A program made the position numbers and the translations under genes. Positions 17,291 to 26,612 of a DNA stretch of 64,000 bases are shown here, piece by piece. Source of the DNA: Leptolyngbyaceae cyanobacterium RM1_1_2 (GTDB taxonomy: Bacteria > Cyanobacteriota > Cyanobacteriia > Phormidesmidales > Phormidesmidaceae). The stretch spans positions 1 to 64,000 of the forward strand of contig JAAUQI010000024.1 of the NCBI GenBank assembly GCA_012032345.1, written 5' to 3'. Each line of letters begins with the position of its first letter. The stretch's first letter is position 1. The notes under the pieces were generated by a model. It worked only from the letters and a program-made list of their open reading frames with translations. It was not told the origin of the DNA and made no database searches.

Positions 17291-17457
17291 GCAACTGCGT
17301 TGAGCTGCGATCGCCTCTGGGTATGCTTAAGATTGTCTGCTAAACTGTCCATCAAACAACTTCTCAACCTAGCTGTGCGGTTCGTCATCTGATTCAAGCC
17401 AGTTGCGGATACTGCAAAATGCTAGACCTGAAAGTTGATACAGTCTTAGTAGACAAA

Positions 17458-17494
17458 ACATCGTTTCTTGATAAAGTGACTTAAAAAACGATGT
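17458..17494. promoter_or_regulatory. 9-bp inverted repeat upstream of gmd
   Basis: ACATCGTTT at 17458-17466 and its perfect complement at 17486-17494 flank a 19-base AT-rich spacer, in the 371-base gap before gmd. Spacing is wide for a simple operator; it could be a regulator site or an RNA stem. Nothing else in the gap is recognised. Confidence 0.3.
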
Positions 17495-17661
17495 AACGTT
17501 GTGAGAATGTTTGAGTAATTTCTCTGATGTACCCACAGTCTTCTAGAGCCGCCGTGTTGGCAATAGCTATATTCCCAATGCAGTTGAGACTGTTCACCCA
17601 AGCAGATATGAGAAAAGGACTAGTTAGCTACGTCTAGAAAGTACAAGGGAATCTTGATAAG

Positions 17662-18744
17662 ATGACGCAAGTGAAGCGCGCACTAATTACGGGTATTACA
17701 GGCCAAGACGGTTCATATCTGTCTGAGCTACTTTTAGAAAAAGGCTATGAAGTACACGGCATTATTCGCCGAACCTCAACTTTTAATACTGACCGTCTTG
17801 ATCATATTTATGTTGATCCTCATAGCGAAGGTGCCAAGCTATTTTTACACTACGGCGATCTAACCGATGGCACTATGATGCGCCGGATTTTAGAGCAGGT
17901 GCAGCCCTGCGAAGTCTTCAATTTGGGTGCCCAGTCTCATGTAAGGGTCAGCTTTGACTCTCCTGAGTACACAGTTGATTCGGTTGCAATGGGCGCTTTG
18001 CGACTGCTTGAAGCCATTCGAGACTATCAGCAACGTACCGGGTTAGAGGTTCGCTACTATCAGGCTGGCTCGTCTGAGATGTTTGGCAAGGTGCAAGATG
18101 TACCGCAGAAAGAGACGACGCCTTTCTATCCTCGCAGCCCCTATGCGTGTGCTAAGGTGTATGCCCACTGGCAGACACTAAACTACCGTGAATCTTACGA
18201 TCTGTTTGCCTGCAACGGCATTCTTTTCAACCATGAATCTCCTCGCCGTGGTGAAACTTTTGTAACCCGTAAAATCACTCGTGCGATCGCCCGAATCGTC
18301 GCTAAAAAGCAAGACAAGCTTTACCTAGGCAACTTAGACTCCAAGCGAGACTGGGGCTATGCCAAAGACTACGTCAAAGCTATGTGGCTGATGCTACAGC
18401 AAGACAAACCCGATGACTATGTGATTGCAACGGGTGAAACCTACTCAGTTAAAGAGTTCCTAGACCTTGCCTTCAAGCATGTAAATCTCAACTGGGAAGA
18501 TTATGTCGCCTTCGACCCTCGCTACCTGCGTCCGGCTGAGGTAGAGTTGCTCATCGGCGATCCAAGCAAAGCTAAAGCCGAACTAGGCTGGGAACCTACC
18601 GTAACTTTTGAGGAGCTAACAAAGCTCATGGTTGAAGCTGACTTGGAAGCCATTGGTATTCCTGTCAAACGAGACGCCAATAATAACGGTAGCAGTATTG
18701 ATATCGCCACCATTCGACGAGACGTAGCAGGTATTCTTTCCTGA
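17662..18744 (+). CDS. gmd: GDP-mannose 4,6-dehydratase
   Basis: 360 residues. Extended SDR enzyme that converts GDP-D-mannose to GDP-4-keto-6-deoxymannose, first step to GDP-L-fucose. Seen: the NAD(P)-binding [12 protein letters not shown] (about 9-20), a [14 protein letters not shown] block, a catalytic [12 protein letters not shown] with the Tyr and Lys of the SDR triad, [16 protein letters not shown] and [11 protein letters not shown]. Length and order match the family throughout. The partner epimerase/reductase fcl follows after 203 bases in the same direction. Confidence 0.97.
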   Translation: MTQVKRALITGITGQDGSYLSELLLEKGYEVHGIIRRTSTFNTDRLDHIYVDPHSEGAKLFLHYGDLTDGTMMRRILEQVQPCEVFNLGAQSHVRVSFDSPEYTVDSVAMGALRLLEAIRDYQQRTGLEVRYYQAGSSEMFGKVQDVPQKETTPFYPRSPYACAKVYAHWQTLNYRESYDLFACNGILFNHESPRRGETFVTRKITRAIARIVAKKQDKLYLGNLDSKRDWGYAKDYVKAMWLMLQQDKPDDYVIATGETYSVKEFLDLAFKHVNLNWEDYVAFDPRYLRPAEVELLIGDPSKAKAELGWEPTVTFEELTKLMVEADLEAIGIPVKRDANNNGSSIDIATIRRDVAGILS

Positions 18745-18795
18745 TTTCGTTAAAGGCAATCAGTGTCGTTCTGAGTGCCTAAATGAATGTTTTAT

Positions 18796-18862
18796 GAGCC
18801 TGAAAGCTACACAAAGCATATGCTTGAACCTGCATTGTAGTCGTTTCCAGGCTCTTTATTTA
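18796..18862 (+). terminator. Imperfect hairpin with T-rich tail after gmd
   Basis: GAGCCTG at 18796-18802 pairs with CAGGCTC at 18848-18854, with an inner CTAC/GTAG pair, and TTTATTT follows. The loop is long. It may attenuate or end gmd transcription before fcl. Confidence 0.4.
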
Positions 18863-18947
18863 GCAGTCAAGCGTGACTAAACCGAGCTGCCTATAAGGGA
18901 GCCAAAGTTTTTACTGTTTCACAGTCGTGTCGTGATTCTTTAAACCA

Positions 18948-19904
18948 ATGCCTACTCTAGACTTTACCAACAAACGCATTCTCGTAACTGGCGGAGCCGG
19001 ATTTTTGGGTAAGCAGGTCATCGCCCAGCTAACTGAAGCAGGAGCCGACCCTCAGAGAATAACGGTAACGCGATCGCGCGATTGCGATCTGCGCCAGTGG
19101 GAAAACTGTCAGCGCGCTGCCAGCCAGCAAGATGTGATTATTCACCTCGCGGCCCATGTAGGCGGTATTGGCCTCAACCGTGAAAAACCAGCCGAGCTAT
19201 TTTATGACAACCTGATAATGGGCGCGCAGCTAATCCACGCTGCCTACGAAGCTGGGGTAGAAAAATTCGTTTGCGTGGGTACTATCTGTGCCTATCCCAA
19301 ATTTACCCCGGTTCCCTTCAAAGAAGACGACCTCTGGAGCGGCTATCCTGAGGAGACGAACGCGCCTTACGGCATTGCTAAAAAAGCCCTTTTGGTACAG
19401 CTCCAGGCTTACCGCCAGCAGTACGATTTTGACGGCATTTATCTCCTGCCAGTCAACCTCTACGGCCCTGAAGACAACTTCGATCCGCGCAGCTCTCATG
19501 TGATCCCAGCGCTAATTCACAAAGTTCACGAGGCTCAGCTCAAGGGACAAAAGCACCTAGCTGTTTGGGGTGATGGTAGCCCTACCCGAGAATTTCTGTA
19601 TTCTGAAGACGCGGCTCGAGGCATTGTTATGGCGGCTCAGTCCTACAGCGATTCTGAGCCGGTTAACTTAGGCACCGGGTACGAAATTTCTATCCGCGAT
19701 TTAGTCTATCTCATCTGCGAAGTGATGGAGTTTGAGGGTGAGGTGATCTGGGAAACCCATCAGCCCAACGGACAGCCACGTCGCTGCTTAGATACGCAGC
19801 GGGCCAAAGCTTCTTTCGGCTTTGAGGCCCAAACAGACTTCAGGGCAGGACTGCAGCAAACAGTTGCCTGGTACCGCCAGCAAGCAGTGCCTCAGGTTGC
19901 CTAA
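18948..19904 (+). CDS. fcl: GDP-L-fucose synthase
   Basis: 318 residues. Takes the gmd product to GDP-L-fucose by epimerising C3 and C5 and reducing C4 with NADPH. Seen: [14 protein letters not shown] (about 10-23), a CDLRQWENC block, [19 protein letters not shown] with the family-specific segment, [16 protein letters not shown] with the catalytic Ser/Thr region, [12 protein letters not shown] with the Tyr-Lys pair, and [20 protein letters not shown]. Together with gmd it supplies fucose for surface glycans. Confidence 0.97.
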   Translation: MPTLDFTNKRILVTGGAGFLGKQVIAQLTEAGADPQRITVTRSRDCDLRQWENCQRAASQQDVIIHLAAHVGGIGLNREKPAELFYDNLIMGAQLIHAAYEAGVEKFVCVGTICAYPKFTPVPFKEDDLWSGYPEETNAPYGIAKKALLVQLQAYRQQYDFDGIYLLPVNLYGPEDNFDPRSSHVIPALIHKVHEAQLKGQKHLAVWGDGSPTREFLYSEDAARGIVMAAQSYSDSEPVNLGTGYEISIRDLVYLICEVMEFEGEVIWETHQPNGQPRRCLDTQRAKASFGFEAQTDFRAGLQQTVAWYRQQAVPQVA

Positions 19905-19996
19905 AGGGTCTTGGGTTCTATCAATTTTTGAGGTGTTTCAAACCGATATTTCGCAGGTTGATAGTTAAGTTCTGACCTGTAGCAATCCTATCTGGA

Positions 19997-20034
19997 TTGT
20001 GAGAGTACTTTCCCTACGGAAAGTACTCTCACAA
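19997..20034 (+). terminator. Perfect 17-bp hairpin after fcl
   Basis: Left arm 19997-20013 (TTGTGAGAGTACTTTCC) is exactly complementary to 20018-20034 around the 4-base loop CTAC, followed by CTCTCTTTTCCC. It lies 92 bases after the fcl stop. It is the strongest hairpin in the window and very probably ends the fucose transcript. Confidence 0.75.
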
Positions 20035-20547
20035 CTCTCTTTTCCCACAAATGATTTGGAACTGCTATGTGTTGAGCTTGCAGTGCTTGAGAGCCTCAAA
20101 AAAGCAGGGGTTGGCATTTTGATGTTGGTATCTTAGAGTGTTGCAAACCCTAAAGTTACTTCACTGCTGATTTAGACAAGATACAAGCAAGAACAATCGT
20201 CAACCTGCAAAGTGTTGGTTGTAAAGCTTACTGAGTGCTCATCCCATTTGCTGAGCTAGTATTTCTGCCTCTTCAAGGCTGGATTTACCACTTGGTTTGA
20301 GCCAAGGCCGCTAACGCAGTAGTAGCCGATACAGGCTAAACACCCAAAAGGTGAATGCACTAGAGAGCCAGGCACTGGCTGTCCCTATAGCTATAATCGC
20401 AATCGGCAGCAGAATCGGGTTGGGTGGACTTGACTGGTCAAAAGTGAAGTCTCGCATTGAGGCAGCGTTACAACCACTCACAGATGTTCGCATTGTGATT
20501 TACGAACCGCATGGTGCGCTTGCTACTTTGCAATTTTAGTCTAGAGC
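20035..20547. other. About 510 bases, mostly without a clear gene
   Basis: Apart from the possible small membrane gene at 20311-20457 nothing is recognised. A frame on the plus strand (20351-20539) ends in a plausible-looking DVRIVIYEPHGALATLQF but its first half is only the antisense of the membrane frame. It may be a gene fragment. Confidence 0.35.
20311..20457 (-). CDS. Possible 48-residue single-span membrane protein
   Basis: From ATG 20457 the frame reads a short polar N-terminus (RDFTFDQSSPPNP), a membrane span (ILLPIAIIAIGTASAWL) and the ending TFWVFSLYRLLLR. The composition is like real small membrane proteins, but I cannot place a family. A longer frame starts at 20493. There is no strong ribosome binding site. 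Treat as tentative. Confidence 0.35.
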   Translation of the reverse strand: MRDFTFDQSSPPNPILLPIAIIAIGTASAWLSSAFTFWVFSLYRLLLR

Positions 20548-21543
20548 TTAAGCATACAGCTCTGCGACATACTCCCCGTAGCCGTTATAGAGCAGCGTTT
20601 CCTGTTTTTCCCAGTCAAAGGGGTTGGTGCCCTGGCCTAATATTCGCTCCGTCTTTTGCGACCAGCGCGGGTGCGAGATTTCCGGGTTCACGTTAGATAC
20701 CAGACCGTATTCATTAGGGCTGAGAGTATGCCAAAACGTCGCGGGCTGCTCTTTAACAAACTCAATCTTCACCACCGACTTTGCCCCCTTAAAGCCATAC
20801 TTCCAGGGCACCACCATGCGAATGGGCGCTCCGTGCTGCTTGGGCAGCGTGCGGCCATAAACCCCCACCGCAAAAAAGGCCAAATCGTTAGCCATCTCCG
20901 GCACCGTCAGCGACTCGGTGTAGGGCCAGGGCATGTAGGCTGAAGGGGGCCAAGCGGGGCCAGAGGTGAGCTGCGAATCATAAAACGAGGTGAAGCGGAC
21001 AAACTTAGCCGCTGGCGTCGGAGCCGCTGCCTCTAAAATCAGACGCATCGGAAAGCCAATCCAGGGGATGACCATCGCCCAAGCTTCGACACAGCGAAAG
21101 CGATAGACCCGCTCCTCTAAGGGAAACTGCTGGCGCAGATCGTCGAGGTCATAGGTGCGAGGATTTTTGACTAGCCCAGATACCTCAACCTTCCAGTCAT
21201 CGGTGGGTAATTTTTGGGCCTGAGGCCAGATGCCCTTAGTGCTGCCAAACTCATAGAAGTTGTTGTAGGTGCTGGCATAAACCTGTGGCGTAATTGGTGG
21301 CTCAGCCTCAACAAAATCTAGATTAGCTTGAGAGCGCAGGGGCTGGCCCAGGGTTTTACGCAAGTCCGCGTCAATATCGTCATCGCTCAGCGGCTGCCGA
21401 CATCCCCCTAAAGCCAGCGCTGAAGCGCCAATGCTAGCACCGACAAGACTTTTGAGGAAGCGACGACGATTGACAAAGGCAGACTCAGGAGTAATGCTGC
21501 GCTCTGGCAGCTGCCACGGCTGAGGAATCTGAATAAGCGGCAT
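20548..21543 (-). CDS. msrP: Protein-methionine-sulfoxide reductase catalytic subunit (MsrP/YedY)
   Basis: 331 residues. A molybdopterin enzyme exported by the Tat pathway that repairs oxidised methionines in periplasmic proteins. The twin-arginine signal is RRRFLKSLVGAS (about 27-38), ahead of a hydrophobic stretch ending at a Cys (LALGGC). The fold blocks are the family's: ITPQVYASTYNNFYEFG, DWKVEVSGLVKNPRTYDLDDL, the Mo-ligand Cys in FRCVEAWAMVIPW, and LPKQHGAPIRMVVPWKYGFKG. No gene for the haem membrane partner MsrQ is next to it. A DUF72 gene begins divergently 49 bases away. Confidence 0.94.
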   Translation of the reverse strand: MPLIQIPQPWQLPERSITPESAFVNRRRFLKSLVGASIGASALALGGCRQPLSDDDIDADLRKTLGQPLRSQANLDFVEAEPPITPQVYASTYNNFYEFGSTKGIWPQAQKLPTDDWKVEVSGLVKNPRTYDLDDLRQQFPLEERVYRFRCVEAWAMVIPWIGFPMRLILEAAAPTPAAKFVRFTSFYDSQLTSGPAWPPSAYMPWPYTESLTVPEMANDLAFFAVGVYGRTLPKQHGAPIRMVVPWKYGFKGAKSVVKIEFVKEQPATFWHTLSPNEYGLVSNVNPEISHPRWSQKTERILGQGTNPFDWEKQETLLYNGYGEYVAELYA

Positions 21544-21592
21544 ACTGGATAGGAATAGGCTGGCTCTTAAATTGTTACATTTTCCCTACAGG

Positions 21593-22462
21593 ATGTCTGA
21601 CGCTTTTTTGATCGGCTGTGCGGTCTGGGCTTACAAAGACTGGGTGGGTGAATTTTATCCGGCGGGCAGTCGCGCTGGTGATTTTTTGCGGCTCTACAGT
21701 CAGCGGCTGATGGCAGTTGAGGGCAACACCACCTTTTACTCAGTGCCGAGTCAGTCAATGGTGCAGCGCTGGGCGGCTGAAACGCCAGACACTTTTAAGT
21801 TTTGCCTGAAGCTGCCGCGCCTGATCAGCCATCAGGGCGCGCTGAGTCCGCGCCTACCCGAGGCGATCGCCTTTTTAGAGCGGGTGGCACCCCTAGGCGA
21901 TCGCCTAGGCCCCTGTTTTGCTCAGTTGCCCCCTAGCTACAGCCCCGCCTTGCTGGGAGATCTGGCTAATTTTGTCAGTCAATGGCCGCACCCGCAGGTA
22001 CCCTTAGCTGTTGAAGTGCGTCACCCAGACTGGTTTAAGCCGCCCTATCAGGCTCAGCTCAATCAGCTTTTGGTCCAGCATCAGTGCGGGCGGGTACTGC
22101 TCGATACCCGGCCTATTTATGATTGTCTGGCAGAGGGGCTACCCGACGTGCAGCTAAACTCCGAGCGTCGTAAGCCTCAGGTGCCCCTGCAGCCCATCAT
22201 TACGGCTCCATTTAGCCTCATTCGCTACATCAGCCATCCTGAGCTGGCGCTGAACCAGCAGTACTTAGCAGAATGGGTTTTCCGACTACAGCAGTGGCTA
22301 AGTCAGGGAACCCAAGTTTACTTTTTTGTTCATTGTCCAGTTGAAGCTAAATCGCCCGCGATCGCCCGTCACTTTCATCAGCTATTACAGCAGCAGGGCG
22401 TCGTCAAACAGCCCCTGCCCTGGCAGCATAGCCAAGCACCTGCACAGCTAACGCTGTTTTAG
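21593..22462 (+). CDS. DUF72 (YecE-like) protein
   Basis: 289 residues from ATG 21593; a TTG seven codons earlier is less likely because an ACAGG lies right before this ATG. DUF72 proteins form a TIM-barrel-like fold of unknown activity. Seen: FLIGCAVWAYKDWVGEFYP at the start, VEGNTTFYSVPS, FKFCLKLPRLISH, the VALEVRH-like VPLAVEVRHPDW and a late QVYFFVHCPVEAKSPAIA. The C-terminus is rich in Gln. The stop nearly touches the convergent DUF4327 gene. Confidence 0.9.
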   Translation: MSDAFLIGCAVWAYKDWVGEFYPAGSRAGDFLRLYSQRLMAVEGNTTFYSVPSQSMVQRWAAETPDTFKFCLKLPRLISHQGALSPRLPEAIAFLERVAPLGDRLGPCFAQLPPSYSPALLGDLANFVSQWPHPQVPLAVEVRHPDWFKPPYQAQLNQLLVQHQCGRVLLDTRPIYDCLAEGLPDVQLNSERRKPQVPLQPIITAPFSLIRYISHPELALNQQYLAEWVFRLQQWLSQGTQVYFFVHCPVEAKSPAIARHFHQLLQQQGVVKQPLPWQHSQAPAQLTLF

Positions 22463-22463
22463 G

Positions 22464-22685
22464 CTAATCGTTATCCCAGTCTTCTCGCCCCATCAAGTCG
22501 CTGATGCGATCTCTGAGCAAAAAGCCGCGAGTTTCTAACTCAGCTTCGACACTGGCCCACTCCCGAGCCGGAATATACTTACAAAGCGTGTAGATGGGCT
22601 GCTGACGGCCAACAGCGCCCTTTTGAACCAGTTGACGGGCTTCATCTTGAATGAAGTCAATAGAGTATGAAAGTGATTGAAGCAT
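22464..22685 (-). CDS. DUF4327 family protein
   Basis: 73 residues, the normal length of this cyanobacteria-only family. It reads SLSYSIDFIQDEARQLVQKG, QPIYTLCKYIPAREW and DLMGREDW, all helical. No known function. It is convergent with the DUF72 gene, one base apart, and has its own upstream region of about 395 bases. Confidence 0.88.
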   Translation of the reverse strand: MLQSLSYSIDFIQDEARQLVQKGAVGRQQPIYTLCKYIPAREWASVEAELETRGFLLRDRISDLMGREDWDND

Positions 22686-23080
22686 AATTCACCCTGCCAT
22701 AAGACATTAATGAGAAGAATCCGACTAGTTGAGCCAGCGTAGAGCCAAAAACCCTGCAAAAATCTCAGCAAAAGCTGAAGTTCTGAGAAATATTTCTGTA
22801 ACAGATCATACTGTTTTTCTGGTGCTGTTGCACTCCCTAACTGCTCTGATACTGTGTCTCTAAATCAATTCTCCGAAGACTAATAAAGATTAGTCGCTGT
22901 CAGGACTGAGAATTGCGTTGATTCTATGAGGCTAGCAATTAAAGCTGACAGAAACCATCAATTTCTCTCAATTTTTCGCATGAATTTAGTTTCAGCGATC
23001 AAATCATCAGCTTTTTCTCTGCGTATTTTTACTTATGCTTTAGCCACAAATAAGCCCAGTCAATCAGCCCCCCAGAGTTG
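22686..23080. other. 395-base gap, no gene recognised
   Basis: AT-rich in its right half. It holds the promoter of the DUF4327 gene and the 3' side of pdxA. No frame, hairpin or RNA motif stands out. Confidence 0.35.
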
Positions 23081-24160
23081 TTAAGCGATCGCCTGCAAGG
23101 GCATCTGTGCTGATCGCTGGCGGCACAGCTCAACACCTAGCTCAATCGCGGCGGTCATGCTAGTGGCCTCAGCGATACCCTGTCCGGCAATATCAAAAGC
23201 GGTGCCGTGATCAGGAGAGGTACGGACAAAGGGCAGACCAATGGTTGTGTTCACAGCTCGATCAAAAGCCAGCAGCTTCACCGGAATTAGCCCCTGATCG
23301 TGATAAAGCGCCAGATAGGCATCGTGATAGGCATCGTGAGCTGGCGGCTGTCTACCAGCCCAAGCCTGTCCCGGTTTGACCCAGAGCGTATCGGGGGGAA
23401 TCGGGCCGTCTAGGGTGAGTTGGGGATAGCGCTGACGCTGCTGCTGCAGCCAGGGAGTCAGCCAGTCTTGTTCTTCTGAGCCAAGCTGTCCGGCTTCGCC
23501 ACTGTGGGGATTGAGTCCAGCGATGGCAATGCGGGGCTGAGCCAAGGCAAAATCCTGCTGCAGACACTCAATCAGTAAGTCAAGTTTGCGGGTCATCAAG
23601 GCAGGCGAGAGCGTAGCGGGTACCTGAGCTAGGGGTATGTGCGTGGTGGCTAAGAGCGTGCGAAGCTGCCAGCCGCTATGGGGCGATCGCGCTATGAACA
23701 ACATGCCAAAGCGATCGCGTCCGGCCCCTTCTGCTAGCAGCTCGGTTTGTCCCGGATAGTGATGGCCCGCCAGTTTCCAGGCAGATTTGGCAATCGGCGC
23801 GGTGATAATGCCGTCAAAGCGGCCAGAAATAGTTTTGACAATAGCCATTTGCAGTGAACGAAAACTGATATCGCCACTGGCTGCGTTGCCAATGCCTAAC
23901 TTTACCTGAGCCGCGATCGCCGGATCTACCGCTATGTCTAGCTGCTGAAACCCTGCTGGATTCGCTAGCTGAACACCTGACTCTGCTAGCGAGTCATAAG
24001 CCTGCTGTAGCAGAGCCAAATGACCCACTAGGGTAAACTCAGCCTGCGATCGCAGTTGCGGATCTGCCAGAGCTTTGAGCACCACCTCAGGGCCAATCCC
24101 CGCAGGATCCCCCAGCGTCACAGCCAGACGAACGCAACCAGACTGTCTCTCTAAACTCAT
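23081..24160 (-). CDS. pdxA: 4-hydroxythreonine-4-phosphate dehydrogenase
   Basis: 359 residues. NAD-dependent oxidation of 4-phosphohydroxy-L-threonine in pyridoxal phosphate synthesis; its product is condensed by PdxJ, whose gene is also in this window (44768-45490). Seen: [13 protein letters not shown] (about 14-26), [25 protein letters not shown] with metal-binding His, [19 protein letters not shown] and [14 protein letters not shown], and a final [13 protein letters not shown]. It is somewhat long in the middle ([18 protein letters not shown]), an insertion next to the metal site. It stands alone. Confidence 0.96.
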   Translation of the reverse strand: MSLERQSGCVRLAVTLGDPAGIGPEVVLKALADPQLRSQAEFTLVGHLALLQQAYDSLAESGVQLANPAGFQQLDIAVDPAIAAQVKLGIGNAASGDISFRSLQMAIVKTISGRFDGIITAPIAKSAWKLAGHHYPGQTELLAEGAGRDRFGMLFIARSPHSGWQLRTLLATTHIPLAQVPATLSPALMTRKLDLLIECLQQDFALAQPRIAIAGLNPHSGEAGQLGSEEQDWLTPWLQQQRQRYPQLTLDGPIPPDTLWVKPGQAWAGRQPPAHDAYHDAYLALYHDQGLIPVKLLAFDRAVNTTIGLPFVRTSPDHGTAFDIAGQGIAEATSMTAAIELGVELCRQRSAQMPLQAIA

Positions 24161-24240
24161 AAATTCCGTCAGCGAGATAACTGCAAAAAATAGACTTACC
24201 CTTAGATCCTAAAAGATTTTCTCCAGACAGCCATCCAAAG

Positions 24241-24538
24241 AAACTTAGGGCCGCTGAGCGAGAAGTCCAGGCTTAAAGCTAAAGTCCTCTGGAGGAGACT
24301 GTTTGGATAGCTTGGGCTGCTAAAGCCGACTGCTGATGTGAGTCGAGGAACTCACTCGTGAGCAGTCTGGGCCATGAGCTACCCACTCCTTCCGCAACTC
24401 AAAACCCAAAACTCTCCCCTCCTCCCTTCCCCGCTGCTTCCACCGTGCCAAACTGTTTTAGAATTAGTCTGCAAGTAAAGTTATTTTTCATCAGCCTCAG
24501 TTTGGGCTGAGCCTACGAGAGGAAACATCTGAGTCATT
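24241..24538. other. Structured leader region before petM
   Basis: This 300-base stretch contains a two-step hairpin (24328-24367) and a CCTC/GAGG element near 24287-24296. It could be a long petM 5' leader or a small RNA. It matches no RNA family I can recall with certainty. Confidence 0.35.
24328..24367. ncRNA. Two-step inverted repeat, possible structured RNA
   Basis: GACTGCT pairs with AGCAGTC as the outer stem and GTGAGT with ACTCAC as the inner stem, separated by small internal loops and closed by a CGAGGA loop. No T-run follows, so it is not a terminator for the plus strand. It lies 170 bases before petM. It could be an RNA element or a protein site. Confidence 0.3.
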
Positions 24539-24643
24539 ATGAGTAGTGAAATCTTAACCTCGGCGATTTTATCTTTTTCCCTAATCCTGGTTGGCCTAGC
24601 GTTAGGCTTTCTTATGCTGCGCCTTCAGGGCGGCGAAGAGTAG
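24539..24643 (+). CDS. petM: Cytochrome b6f complex subunit 7 (PetM)
   Basis: 34 residues with one membrane span. It starts MSSEILTSAILSFSLILVG and ends FLMLRLQGGEE; the terminal LLRLQGGE is the hallmark of PetM, which sits at the edge of the cytochrome b6f dimer in the thylakoid membrane. The length is right. The following gene is ycf39, 75 bases downstream, the usual cyanobacterial order, which supports the call. Confidence 0.96.
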   Translation: MSSEILTSAILSFSLILVGLALGFLMLRLQGGEE

Positions 24644-24718
24644 TCATTGGAGAATCTGTATCTACCGATGACATAATCTGATATTCTTAGAAAAGCTAAG
24701 TTTTGTTACATTTCCCTC

Positions 24719-25681
24719 ATGACTTTACTCGTTGTCGGTGCTACTGGCACTTTAGGAAGGCAAATCGTCCGCCGTGCCCTGGACGAGGGATACGAGGTGC
24801 GGTGTTTAGTTCGCAACTTTCAGAAAGCGGCCTTCTTAAGAGAGTGGGGGGCCACATTGGTCAGGGCAAACTTGTGCAAACCAGAGACATTGCCCGCTGC
24901 TCTAGAGGGCATTAGCGCTGTAATTGATGCCGCTACAGCTCGACCTACCGACAGCGCCAGCATTTATCAGGTTGACTGGGAAGGCAAAGTTGCCTTAATT
25001 CAGGCGGCCCAGACAGCAGGCGTAGAGAGGTTTATCTTCTTCTCCATTCTCAATGCCGAAAAATATCCCCATGTGCCGCTAATGGATATCAAGCGCTGCA
25101 CAGAGGAGTTCCTGATCGAGTCGGGCCTGACCTACACCATTCTGCGTCCCTGCGGCTTTATGCAGGGCCTGATTGGTCAATATGCAATTCCTACCTTAGA
25201 GAAACAGGCCGTTTGGGTAATGGGAGAAGCGGCCCCCATTGCCTATATGAACACGCAGGATATTGCCCACTTTGCGATTAAGTCACTCAAGCTGCCCGCA
25301 GCCGAAAACCAGGTTTTCCCGATGGCTGGGACACGGGCTTGGGGCGCTTACGAGATTATTCGGCTTTGCGAACGTCTCTCTGGTCAAGAGGCCAAGGTTT
25401 CGCAGATGCCGCTGGGATTGCTTAAAAATGTGCGGCGGGTGGCCCGGTTCTTTCAGTGGGGCTGGAACCTTTCTGATCGGCTAGCCTTTGCTGAGGTCGT
25501 GGCTAGCGGCCAGCCCATTGACGCCTCGATGGATCAGGTTTACGAAACGTTTGGGACAGACAGCTCAGAAACGACGACTTTAGAAGGCTACATGCAGGAG
25601 TACTTCAGCCGTATTATGAAAAAGCTGAAAGAGCTTAACTACGAGCGCGAAAAAGCCAACAAGAAAAAGGTTCCGTTTTAG
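24719..25681 (+). CDS. ycf39: Ycf39, NAD(P)-binding photosystem II assembly factor
   Basis: 320 residues. Atypical SDR that, in Synechocystis, works with high-light-inducible proteins to help insert chlorophyll into D1 during photosystem II assembly. Seen: LLVVGATGTLGRQIVRRAL (3-21), VRCLVRNFQKAAFLREWGA, VIDAATARPTD, YTILRPCGFMQGLIGQY and IAYMNTQDIAHFA; the SDR YxxxK catalytic pair is not present, as in this family. A lysine-rich C-terminus (ERKANKKK-like) closes it. It probably shares a transcript with petM. Confidence 0.95.
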   Translation: MTLLVVGATGTLGRQIVRRALDEGYEVRCLVRNFQKAAFLREWGATLVRANLCKPETLPAALEGISAVIDAATARPTDSASIYQVDWEGKVALIQAAQTAGVERFIFFSILNAEKYPHVPLMDIKRCTEEFLIESGLTYTILRPCGFMQGLIGQYAIPTLEKQAVWVMGEAAPIAYMNTQDIAHFAIKSLKLPAAENQVFPMAGTRAWGAYEIIRLCERLSGQEAKVSQMPLGLLKNVRRVARFFQWGWNLSDRLAFAEVVASGQPIDASMDQVYETFGTDSSETTTLEGYMQEYFSRIMKKLKELNYEREKANKKKVPF

Positions 25682-25708
25682 GCCAGCGATCGCCTTCAGG
25701 CTGTTTGA

Positions 25709-25876
25709 TTATCTTTGAGCATCAGATTGCGTTTCAGCCCGACGTCGCCGACAGCGCTCCGAGCAGTATTTCACCTCGTCCCAGCAGCCAGCCCATTTTT
25801 TTCGCCAGGTAAAGGGCCGCTGACAGACAGGACAAATTTTTGTGGGCAAATCTGACTTTGAGCGTTGCCGCGCCAT
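25709..25876 (-). CDS. DUF2256 zinc-ribbon protein
   Basis: 55 residues from ATG 25876 (five codons inside the longest frame). It shows [16 protein letters not shown] and then [15 protein letters not shown], four Cys in a CxxC/CxxxC arrangement with a Trp-rich core; this is the whole of DUF2256. Function unknown. It is convergent with ycf39, with 27 bases between the stops. Confidence 0.92.
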   Translation of the reverse strand: MARQRSKSDLPTKICPVCQRPFTWRKKWAGCWDEVKYCSERCRRRRAETQSDAQR

Positions 25877-26115
25877 GAAGACCAAGCTCAATGTTTTTGC
25901 TTACACCTTGACCAAAACAACTGAGTTGACCAGCCAGGTTATTTCTCCTCCGTATTATAACGGTGACCGACGAGATTAAAGTTCGTAACAATCTCAGCGA
26001 TTTTTCTTAGGAATACGGTCAATTTGTCGCCTATCTCTAGCTAACGGTAGATGCGATCGCTAATATGACAATATTCCCTTGACTCTCAACTGTAGATTTA
26101 CGCCTTTTCGTTGCC

Positions 26116-26601
26116 ATGCAGTGTCCTCAATGTGGTCATCAGCCCGCTTATCGCCACGGCAAAGCGCAGCTTAGCAGACCCAGATATTTTTGTCCGGCCT
26201 GCCACAAGATTTCTACTAAACCCTGGCTGACCGTTCGTAGAAGTCTTTTAGTTCTGGGAATGGCAGGGCTAGCGGCCCTGAGCGTTTATGGGTATCTGTT
26301 GCTGACGGGGCAGGTTACTGTGGGGGGGGTTCCAGCTTCGGTAATTTTAACTTTCTTGCGGGATGACTTTGCTCGCCAAGCCTATTTTCAGGGCCGCAAC
26401 GTCATGCTGCACGATCGTTTGGTTCAGCTCGACATTGAAGCTCAAATGAAAGACTTTTACCGCGATCGCATCGCTGATGACCAGGCGCTTGACCTCTATA
26501 TTCACCAGATTCTTTACAATCGCACGGGCTATGTCGGAGACGCCTACCAGACAGGTCAGGATGGCAACCTAGTTTTGAAGCCTTCTGGCTCAATTCCCTA
26601 A
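26116..26601 (+). CDS. Zinc-ribbon plus membrane-span protein of unknown function
   Basis: 161 residues. Residues 1-38 form a zinc ribbon (CPQCGHQPAYRHGK and YFCPACHK) that resembles the N-terminal ribbon of InsA-like transposase subunits. Next comes one membrane span (about 46-68, LLVLGMAGLAALSVYGYLLL) and a soluble C-terminal domain of about 90 residues with DDFARQAYFQGRNVML and a helical LDLYIHQILYNRTG. No transposase catalytic part is present, so this is not a mobile element. The combination suggests a membrane-bound nucleic-acid or metal-binding protein, which is only an inference. It is convergent with the GTPase gene, 11 bases apart. Confidence 0.7.
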   Translation: MQCPQCGHQPAYRHGKAQLSRPRYFCPACHKISTKPWLTVRRSLLVLGMAGLAALSVYGYLLLTGQVTVGGVPASVILTFLRDDFARQAYFQGRNVMLHDRLVQLDIEAQMKDFYRDRIADDQALDLYIHQILYNRTGYVGDAYQTGQDGNLVLKPSGSIP

Positions 26602-26612
26602 GCCATCAGCGC

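Noticed and set aside
20656-20943. Plus-strand frames opposite msrP
   Set aside because: They mirror the conserved msrP codons and have no independent support.
26116-26225. Zinc ribbon as a transposase fragment
   Set aside because: The frame continues intact through a membrane span and a soluble domain; it is not a truncated transposase.
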